Shown here: positions 57,042-63,108 of the stretch, piece by piece
Layout: each line of letters starts with the position of its first letter
How positions within the stretch are numbered: position 1 is the first letter of the stretch
From: an uncultured Lysobacteraceae bacterium
GTDB lineage: Bacteria; Pseudomonadota; Gammaproteobacteria; Xanthomonadales; Xanthomonadaceae
Reading direction: 5' to 3'
DNA length: 63,108 bases
Assembly: GCA_946480825.1 (NCBI GenBank)
Contig: CAMLLG010000015.1
Span: forward strand, 1-63,108
Translations under genes and position numbers: made by a program
The notes under the pieces: model-generated
Told to the model about the DNA's origin: nothing
Seen by the model: the letters and a program-made list of their open reading frames with translations, nothing else
Databases searched by the model: none

Positions 57042-57974
57042 TCAGGGCAGCAGCGGTCGCGCCGGAACGCGTTCAAGCTGCCCATCCGCGTAATCGCGTG
57101 CGAACGGCAGATCGCGCCGATGCACGTAGCCGATGAAGCAGTCGCAGCTGCGGTTCGGGCACGGACGTGGTGCGAGCCGCGCGGCGAAACTGCCGTCGTA
57201 GAGATTGCCCAGCGGTTCGGCCACGAAATGACAGCGGCGCACGTCGCCGTCGCCGTTCACCGACAGCACCGATTCGCCGGTGGCGCAGGCCGCGCCGAGG
57301 CTCGGCGGCGGCGTGAGGCTGTAGCCGAAATGCGGATCGATGCGCAGCAGGCGCGCGATGTCCTCGTCGTCGTAATAATCCGCCGTGCGTCGATCGTAGG
57401 CGTTGAGCCACATCGGCACGTCGTCGGGCAGCGTCGCGCGCAGGCGTTCGATCTCGTCGAAGAGTTCGCGCATCGCGACCATGCCCACGCTGAAGCGGAT
57501 GCCGCGCCGGCGCAGTTCGAGGCATCGCGCGACGAACGCCTCCAGCGTCACCTCGCTCGGATGCCACGTGCACCACAGCGCGAAGCTTCGGGTGTCGACG
57601 CGATCGAGCCAGCGCGTACCGATGCACAGATTGGTCTGGATCGCGACCCGCCGTACCTGCGGCATCCGGCTCAGCGCGATCATCGCTTCGCGATAATGCC
57701 GGCGCACCAGCCCCTCGCCCCACGGCGTGAACAGGATCGACAGGGGATGCGTGCGCATCGCGACCCAGTCGACGAAGCGCGCGAGATCGGCGGCGTCGCG
57801 CTGCAGGGTCGCGCGGCTGTCGCGGATCTTCGCGAACGGACAGTAGCCGCAGTCGTAGTTGCAGCTGCTCAGGCGGCCGCGATAGAGCAGCGACAGATGT
57901 CCGGGCGCAATGCGCGCATCCGGCTCCGATGTATCCGATGCCGGCGCGACGATGGCGGCATGCGGCGCGTCCAT
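57042..57974 (-). CDS. STM4011-family radical SAM protein
   Basis: A 310-residue radical SAM enzyme with the 4Fe-4S motif SSCNYDCGYCPFAK (Cys38, Cys42, Cys45) and a TIM-like core (ILFTPWGEG, VAIQTNLC). A C-terminal cysteine set (ACATGES, RRCHFV, PRPCPNRSCDCFIGY) suggests an auxiliary, SPASM-like cluster. It is last in the five-gene cassette and starts one base after the STM4012-type stop. The STM4011-STM4015 families are recognised as a conserved uncharacterised group; the reaction is unknown. Confidence 0.85.
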   Translation of the reverse strand: MDAPHAAIVAPASDTSEPDARIAPGHLSLLYRGRLSSCNYDCGYCPFAKIRDSRATLQRDAADLARFVDWVAMRTHPLSILFTPWGEGLVRRHYREAMIALSRMPQVRRVAIQTNLCIGTRWLDRVDTRSFALWCTWHPSEVTLEAFVARCLELRRRGIRFSVGMVAMRELFDEIERLRATLPDDVPMWLNAYDRRTADYYDDEDIARLLRIDPHFGYSLTPPPSLGAACATGESVLSVNGDGDVRRCHFVAEPLGNLYDGSFAARLAPRPCPNRSCDCFIGYVHRRDLPFARDYADGQLERVPARPLLP

Positions 57975-57975
57975 G

Positions 57976-59346
57976 TCAGCGCGGCGCATAGGCGGCCATC
58001 CGTTCGGCGACCGCGGGCGACACCAGCCACGGGCCGAGGGTGTCGGCCCGAGCCATGCCGTCGTCGGTGAGCGCCAGCAGCGTTTCCGTGCGCCGCGCCA
58101 TGCCCAGCGGTTCGAGCGCGGCGAGCTGCGGCAGATCGTCGAAGGCGTCGCTGCCGAAACGCGCGCGCCACGCGTCGAGATCAAGCCCCGGCCACACCAG
58201 CAGCGACTGGATCGCATAGCGCCGCCGCCGTTCGTCGCCGTCGAGCGCGAAGCCGTGGTCGACGCGCGCGAAATCGTCGGCGTTCAGAGCCAGATGGTGT
58301 TCGAGGATCGCCGCGACGCTGCGCCGCGAAACGCCGTATTCGCTGGAATAGTGCAGGGCGCGCGTGTACGAACGCGCGCCGCAGCCGATGCCGATCATGC
58401 CGTCGTCCTGGCAGCAGTAGGCCGGGCCGGCGTCGTTCGCCGGCGCGTGCGCGGCGCGGAACATGCGCATCGACACCTGGGTGTAGCCTGCGTCGCGCAG
58501 CCGATCGCGGCCGGCGCGATACATCGCGGCGCGGTCGTCCAGCGGTTCGGGCTGCAGGGCGAACCGCGATTTTCCGTCGCGATGCTCGATCCGTCCCAGC
58601 CCTGTCAGCGGACGCACGTAGAGCGGATACAGATAAATTTCTTCCGGCGCGAACGCGAGTGCGCTCTCGATCGAGGCGAGAAAGCTCGCGATCGTCTGCC
58701 CCTGGATGCCGTAGATCAGATCGAGGTTGAGGGTCGGGAAGCGCTGCGCGCGGATCGCCGCGACCGCGCGCTCGACTTCATCGCGTTGTTGCGGCCTCAC
58801 CAGCGTGCGCACTTCGGCGTCGCTGAAACTCTGGATGCCCATGCTGATGCGGTCGATGCCGGCCTCGCGGCACAGCGCCATCTTCTCGACATCGACGGTC
58901 TCCGGCGAGACCTCCATGCCGGACGGTATCGTGCCGGCGTCGATGCCACGGCGGCGCAGGCCATCGAACAGTCGCGACAGCTGTGGCGCGCTCAGATAGC
59001 TCGGCGTGCCGCCACCCAGCGCCAGTCGCGCGAAACGATGTTCGCCCAGCGCATCGATCGCGACCGCCATCTGCGTGTCGAGCTGCAAGAGGTAGCGTTC
59101 GACCGTCTCCGCGGACGGCCGCGCCAGCGTGAACAGATTGCAGAAGCCGCAGCGGTACGAACAGAACGGGATGTGCAGATACAGGAACAGCGCGCTGCGA
59201 TCTTCCGTGGCCCAGACATCGCGCAGCGCGCGCGGTTCGGGCAGCGCGCGATACGCGGTCTTGTGCGGGTAGGAATACGAATACGCCTGATACGGCGGCA
59301 TCCGCAGCAGCGATTCCAGCGACGATTGCGCGAGTGCGGGATTCAT
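57976..59346 (-). CDS. STM4012-family (HemN-like) radical SAM protein
   Basis: A 456-residue coproporphyrinogen III dehydrogenase-like radical SAM protein. The cluster motif is PFCSYRCGFCNLF (Cys62, Cys66, Cys69). LALGGGTPSYLS, EVSPETVD, IDRISMGIQSFSD and LNLDLIYGIQGQT follow the HemN/HemW layout, and a C-terminal helical region replaces the HemN extension. True HemN is unlikely given the gene context. Its ATG overlaps the stop of the hydrolase gene (ATGA at 59346-59343). Confidence 0.86.
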   Translation of the reverse strand: MNPALAQSSLESLLRMPPYQAYSYSYPHKTAYRALPEPRALRDVWATEDRSALFLYLHIPFCSYRCGFCNLFTLARPSAETVERYLLQLDTQMAVAIDALGEHRFARLALGGGTPSYLSAPQLSRLFDGLRRRGIDAGTIPSGMEVSPETVDVEKMALCREAGIDRISMGIQSFSDAEVRTLVRPQQRDEVERAVAAIRAQRFPTLNLDLIYGIQGQTIASFLASIESALAFAPEEIYLYPLYVRPLTGLGRIEHRDGKSRFALQPEPLDDRAAMYRAGRDRLRDAGYTQVSMRMFRAAHAPANDAGPAYCCQDDGMIGIGCGARSYTRALHYSSEYGVSRRSVAAILEHHLALNADDFARVDHGFALDGDERRRRYAIQSLLVWPGLDLDAWRARFGSDAFDDLPQLAALEPLGMARRTETLLALTDDGMARADTLGPWLVSPAVAERMAAYAPR

Positions 59347-60170
59347 GGCGCGAGCAGGAAATGGGCGTAGGGCACGTGCATCACCACGTCGTGGGCGAGA
59401 CGATGGCCGCGGTAGCCGTCTTCGCCATAGGCGGTGCCGTGATCGGAACAGATCACGACGAAGGTCGGCGCCCGGTGGCGCGCGGCTTCGAAGAGCGGCG
59501 CCAGTGCGCGATCGACGTATTCCAGCGCGGCGCAGTGGCTGTCGAGATCGTCTTCGGTCGCGCTTGGCAGATAGTGACGGTTCGGCTGGTGCAGCGCGGA
59601 GACGTTGATGAAGGTGAAGCAGCGGCGCGCATGCAGATCCTCCGCGGCAAGACGGTCGCAGGCCAGCGCGACCTGCGCATCGGTCGAATCGGGCGCGGTC
59701 ACGCCGAACGCCGGGCGCCAGTGCGCTTCCGCGAACAGATCCGGCAGCGCGCGTCCGAGCGGATTGGCGCGATTGAAGAAGCCGACGCCGCCGATGCACA
59801 GCGTGTGGTAGCCCTGCGCCGCGAAACCGCCGACGATGTCCGCATGCTCGGGAAACACGAAGGTGTTGGCGTCGATGGTCTCGCTGCCCGCGAACGCCAG
59901 CGCGAACAGGCGCGGGTGCGGGCCCGGCCGCGCGGGCGTGGGCAGGAAGCCAGCGAAAAACGCCTGATGCGCGGCATAGGTGAAGGTTGCCGGCGTGTGC
60001 CTGCGCTCCCAGCCGCCCGGCGGCAGATATGGCGATAAATTCGGCAGGCGGCCTTGTTCGAAGCAGCGCTGCGCGGCGTCGAAGCGCAGGGTGTCGAGGG
60101 TGATGAACAGCACGTCGTGACTGCCGACGACGGCATGCATGTCGAGCACCGGTGCGGCCGCAGCGTTCAT
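59343..60170 (-). CDS. STM4013/SEN3800-family hydrolase (alkaline phosphatase superfamily)
   Basis: A 275-residue cytoplasmic protein with the metal-site motifs of sulfatase/phosphopentomutase-like enzymes: DVLFITLDTLRFD (Asp26, nucleophile-position Thr27), TFVVICSDHGTAYGEDG (Asp243, His244) and RGHRLAHD (His256). No signal peptide. It would hydrolyse a phosphate or sulfate ester. It overlaps both flanking genes by four bases. Confidence 0.84.
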   Translation of the reverse strand: MNAAAAPVLDMHAVVGSHDVLFITLDTLRFDAAQRCFEQGRLPNLSPYLPPGGWERRHTPATFTYAAHQAFFAGFLPTPARPGPHPRLFALAFAGSETIDANTFVFPEHADIVGGFAAQGYHTLCIGGVGFFNRANPLGRALPDLFAEAHWRPAFGVTAPDSTDAQVALACDRLAAEDLHARRCFTFINVSALHQPNRHYLPSATEDDLDSHCAALEYVDRALAPLFEAARHRAPTFVVICSDHGTAYGEDGYRGHRLAHDVVMHVPYAHFLLAP

Positions 60171-61345
60171 GCCTGCGCCTGCCGCGGGACAGACTGCGTG
60201 TGGGCATGGAGTGCGCGCGCGATCCACTCGGCCTGATCGTCGCAGGCCTCCGCGCCGTGCCAAGTCGCCTGCTGCACGAAATCCCCGAATGCGTTCGCCT
60301 CCAGCACGACGCAGCGGTCGCGGGTCGGGATGAGGTCGAAACCGATCGACGCGCTGTCCGGAAACGCGCGCGCGGCCGCGCGGACAGCCGCTTCGATGTG
60401 CTTCATCGCTGTCGCGTCGAGCAGTGTCGCGGGATCCGCGCGACGATTGCCGAGATGCAGGTTGGTCATCGGCGCGCAGGCGATGCGCGCCATGCGCTGT
60501 CGCGGTTCGCCGGCGAAGGCAATCACGCGCAGATCGAAGTGATGGCCGGGCGATCCAGCGGCGCGCGGCTTCGGCACCCAGGCTTCGGCATAGCAGCCCT
60601 GTGCGGCAAGCGTATCGATGAGCGAGGCGATCCGCGTGCGTTCGGTGTAACGCCGTGGCGCGAGACGGTTGAACAGCCGAATGCGGACTGCATCGTCGAC
60701 CAGTTCGGTGGTCGTATGCGCGACTTCGCGGCCGTCGCGATGTCGCCGGTAGGCGACCACGCCGGCCGCGGCGGAACCGTAACGCGCCTTCACGAACACG
60801 CGATCGCAGCCGTGGAAATCCAGCAGATGCTGCAGATGCGCATGGCTTTCGATCAGACCCAGCAACGGCGGGATGTCGACGCCGGCTGCGGCCAGCGTCT
60901 GCTGGCAGCGCCATTTGTCGCACATCCGCAGCACGTCGTCGGGCGGATTCAACCAACGCACCGCACCGGCCGCTTCGCGGTCGCGCGCGATGCCGCGCAG
61001 CAGGTCGGCGAAGCCCGCGTACCACGCATGTCGCTGCGCGAGTTCGCCCGCTTCGATGTCGAGCGGCGCATCGCGGTCGATGCCGAGACGCGCAAGACCC
61101 CGGCGGATCAGGGCATGGTCCAGCCCGGCATCCGACGACGGCGCATCGAGCTTGATCGCGCGTGGTGCATGGTCCGTGAACCCGATGGCCCGCTCGGGTT
61201 CCGACAACGCCGTGGCGTAGTCGACGACGTCCGCAGGGCCGAGCCGGCGGCGGTCCAGCGCGGCCTGCAGTCGTTGCGTCCGCGGATGTCCGGGCGTGCC
61301 GAACACCACCATGCGCGGATCGCGTCTGTCCACGCGCCTGTTCAC
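60167..61345 (-). CDS. STM4014-family ATP-grasp protein
   Basis: A 392-residue protein with an ATP-grasp core: DRVFVKARYGSAAAGVVAY (Lys186 and the glycine-rich loop), HFDLRVIAFAGE, and SIGFDLIP...VVLEANAFGDF with the metal Glu349 and Asn351. N-terminal residues form a pre-ATP-grasp domain (MVVFGTPGHPRTQRL). ATP-grasp enzymes join a carboxylate to an amine or thiol via an acyl phosphate. Start GTG 61345; ATG 61312 is a natural alternative. The stop overlaps the hydrolase start (ATGA). Confidence 0.83.
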   Translation of the reverse strand: MNRRVDRRDPRMVVFGTPGHPRTQRLQAALDRRRLGPADVVDYATALSEPERAIGFTDHAPRAIKLDAPSSDAGLDHALIRRGLARLGIDRDAPLDIEAGELAQRHAWYAGFADLLRGIARDREAAGAVRWLNPPDDVLRMCDKWRCQQTLAAAGVDIPPLLGLIESHAHLQHLLDFHGCDRVFVKARYGSAAAGVVAYRRHRDGREVAHTTTELVDDAVRIRLFNRLAPRRYTERTRIASLIDTLAAQGCYAEAWVPKPRAAGSPGHHFDLRVIAFAGEPRQRMARIACAPMTNLHLGNRRADPATLLDATAMKHIEAAVRAAARAFPDSASIGFDLIPTRDRCVVLEANAFGDFVQQATWHGAEACDDQAEWIARALHAHTQSVPRQAQA

Positions 61346-61366
61346 CTGCCTATCTGCTCGGCGACT

Positions 61367-62290
61367 TCACTCGGCCACGGCGACGTAGCGTTCTCCGTCG
61401 TCCTCGTCCTGCGGATCGTCGAGCACGACTTTGCAGGGCAGGGCGCGCAGCTTGGCCTGCCACCCGGCGCCGATGTAGTGATGACCGAGGTCGAGCGTTT
61501 CCAGCGCGCCGAGATAGGGCGATTCGCACAATGCCTGTGCGCCGATGTCGCCGATCGTGCCCATCGACAGATCCAGGGTCTTGAGCCTGCCCAGCCACGG
61601 CTGCGCAGCCAGATGTTTCGCGAGGTCGTCGCTGATCTGCGCATCGCGCAGGCCGAGATAGTCGAGGCGCGAGGCATCGATCGCGTCCAGCATCCGTGCG
61701 TAGGTCGCGACATCGCCATCGAAGCCGTAATTGTCGTCGCCGAGCCACAGTTCCAGACGGCGCAGCGCCGGCAGGGTGGAGCCCGCGATCGCATCCACGA
61801 TCCCGGCCGGAAGACCGCCGCATTCGATCGCCAGTTCTTCCAGCGCGGCATGCGAGAACGCTTCGAGCGTCAGGCCGCTGCTGCCGCGGATGCGCAGCGA
61901 GCGCAACTGCGGGAAGGCGTCGAGCAGCGCGTTGTAGCCGGTCTGGATGATCCAGGAGATCTCGCAGTCTTCGTAGGTCATGTCGCCGACGAACAGCGCG
62001 CGCAGCGCCGGCAGTTCGGCGCGGCGTTCGATGAGCGCGTCGAGGTGCGCCTGCGGCGATGCGTCGTGCGCTTCGCTCCACGCGCCGATGATGAGCGCCT
62101 CGATCGCGGCGGGATCGACCTGGGCGAGAAAGGCGTCGAACAGCTCGCGCTGGCTTTCGCTCGCATCGTAATCCTGCGCCAGGCGGTAGACGTGAGTGCG
62201 CACGCTGTCGCGGTCGGCGATGGTGTCGCCCATGCGGAATTCGACGACGGGTTTGCCGAGATAGCGGTCCTGGGTGTGATCGACGGTCAT
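61367..62290 (-). CDS. STM4015-family leucine-rich-repeat protein
   Basis: A 307-residue protein with no signal peptide. The N-terminal ~110 residues are helical. From about residue 110 irregular leucine-rich repeats follow (LRSLRIRGSSGLTLE, LEELAIECGGL, LRRLELWLGDD, LDYLGLRDAQIS, LKTLDLSMGTIGD, LETLDLGHHYIG). An LRR protein in a two-rSAM cassette could recruit a substrate or partner. It is the first cassette gene, 21 bases before the ATP-grasp gene. Confidence 0.82.
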   Translation of the reverse strand: MTVDHTQDRYLGKPVVEFRMGDTIADRDSVRTHVYRLAQDYDASESQRELFDAFLAQVDPAAIEALIIGAWSEAHDASPQAHLDALIERRAELPALRALFVGDMTYEDCEISWIIQTGYNALLDAFPQLRSLRIRGSSGLTLEAFSHAALEELAIECGGLPAGIVDAIAGSTLPALRRLELWLGDDNYGFDGDVATYARMLDAIDASRLDYLGLRDAQISDDLAKHLAAQPWLGRLKTLDLSMGTIGDIGAQALCESPYLGALETLDLGHHYIGAGWQAKLRALPCKVVLDDPQDEDDGERYVAVAE

Positions 62291-62355
62291 GGGAGTCCTG
62301 GGTGCGGAAAACGATGCGGCGGTTGCCGTTGAAGGGAAGATTGCGCGCGCGTCGA

Positions 62356-63108
62356 TCAGTCGGTCTTCGCTGCCGGCGTGGCCTGGCGTTCCGCGGCGTG
62401 CGCTTCCACGCGCCGCCAGACCCGCAGCGTGTTCTCGCCGAGAATTTTGCGGATGTCGGCCTCGCGATAGCCGCGCGCCTGCAGCCCGGCGATCAGGTTC
62501 GGATAGTCGGCCACGGCCCTGAGGCCCTCGGGCAGCGCGCCGCCGACGCCGTCGAAGTCCGAACCGATGCCGATGTGATCGATGCCGACCAGCTTCACGC
62601 CGTAGTCGATCTGATCCAGCACCGCGTCGATCTTCACCGGCAGCGGCGGGTGCTCGCGGTCCCACTGGGCGTCGAATTCGGCGACCGTCCGCGTGGTGCG
62701 GCCGGCGGCACGCGCGCTTTCGTATTCGGCGTAGGCCACGAAATAGGCCTGGGTCTTCGCGGCCGAGGCCGGATCGACGAAGGCGTTGCCGAACGGAATC
62801 TGGATCACGCCGCCCTTCGCGGCGATGGCTTTCGCCAGTTCATCGCTGAGGTTGCGCTCGAAGCCGGGCGTGAAGTGTCGCAACGCGGAATGGGTCGCCA
62901 GCACCGGCGTTCGGCTGAATTCGACCGCCTGCGCGACGGCGTCGTCGGACAGGTGCGAGACATCGACGATCATGCCCAGCCGGTTCATTTCCGCGACCAC
63001 CTCGCGGCCGAACGGGCTCAGGCCCTTCCACTTCTTTTCCGACGCATACGACGAATCGGCGATGCGGTTGTTGGCGCTGTGGGCGAGGGTGATGTAGCGC
63101 ACGCCGCG
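62356..63108 (-). CDS. Membrane dipeptidase (peptidase M19), N-terminus outside the window
   Basis: The frame runs off the right edge, leaving about 250 C-terminal residues. They carry the M19 pattern: RYITLAHSANN, LIVDVSHLSD-type zinc ligand region (GMIVDVSHLSDDAV), ATHSALRHF, and HIGIGSDFDGVGG. M19 enzymes hydrolyse dipeptides, including some with D-residues. It lies 65 bases before the STM4015-type start on the same strand, so it may share a transcript with the cassette. Confidence 0.9.
   Translation of the reverse strand, partial: RGVRYITLAHSANNRIADSSYASEKKWKGLSPFGREVVAEMNRLGMIVDVSHLSDDAVAQAVEFSRTPVLATHSALRHFTPGFERNLSDELAKAIAAKGGVIQIPFGNAFVDPASAAKTQAYFVAYAEYESARAAGRTTRTVAEFDAQWDREHPPLPVKIDAVLDQIDYGVKLVGIDHIGIGSDFDGVGGALPEGLRAVADYPNLIAGLQARGYREADIRKILGENTLRVWRRVEAHAAERQATPAAKTD

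Noticed and set aside
57976..59346. Naming the HemN-like protein as coproporphyrinogen III oxidase
   Set aside because: The gene context is the STM4011-15 cassette and the C-terminal region differs from HemN; heme synthesis is not supported.

Overview
The window is a GC-rich chromosomal segment with no rRNA, tRNA, prophage, insertion sequence or CRISPR array that I could find. The gene content points to the Xanthomonadaceae/Lysobacteraceae (Lysobacter, Luteimonas or Pseudoxanthomonas-like). It has a protein with the glutamine-rich C-terminal secretion domain of Xanthomonadales type IV effectors (XVIPCD), a DAP BII/DPP7-like S46 dipeptidyl-peptidase, ribosomal protein THX, a Gcw_chp/TorF porin and a PilGHIJ/ChpA-like chemosensory operon.

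Layout. 0-9.9 kb: 3'-truncated typA, a cyclophilin, then a lipoprotein / type IV effector / murein endopeptidase cluster, a three-gene envelope operon (secreted protein, M48 protease, lipoprotein, minus strand) and an aminotransferase. 9.9-19.6 kb: a REP-like palindrome, mdh, a TRIC-type channel, a short accessory patch (GH18-lectin protein and an AT-rich HEPN-like gene), a methylcitrate-cycle locus (prpB, prpC and a divergent citrate synthase fused to an HTH), a K+ channel-like protein, a beta-class GST and a SleB-like hydrolase. 20-27.5 kb: fadH, an OmpA protein, two paralogous small envelope proteins around a pseudouridine synthase, an HNH nuclease and kbl. 27.5-35.5 kb: the chemosensory operon. 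35.8-44.1 kb: two outer-membrane barrels, tdh, the S46 peptidase, serA and a histidine phosphatase. 44.2-53.8 kb: an aldo/keto reductase, folC, a double-SPOR protein, purF, a DUF455 protein, lpxH, gltX and zur. 54-56.6 kb: a ZnuD-like TonB receptor and a MerC protein diverging from a probable Zur box. 56.8-63.1 kb: THX, then a compact five-gene cassette matching the uncharacterised STM4011-STM4015 families, followed by a truncated M19 dipeptidase gene at the right edge.

Functional modules. Propionate is handled by PrpC/PrpB, probably with feedback through the HTH-citrate synthase. Threonine is degraded by Tdh and Kbl, whose genes are about 10 kb apart. Serine is made by SerA and perhaps the adjacent phosphatase. 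Zinc is managed by Zur, the TonB receptor and MerC. Interbacterial competition is suggested by the XVIPCD effector and its lipoprotein neighbour; the secretion machine itself lies outside the window.

The strongest candidate for an undescribed system is the STM4011-4015 cassette: two radical SAM enzymes, an alkaline-phosphatase-superfamily hydrolase, an ATP-grasp protein and a leucine-rich-repeat protein. Second are the effector/immunity pair, the HEPN gene and the HTH-citrate synthase. All assignments come from reading motifs and context; no database search was run.
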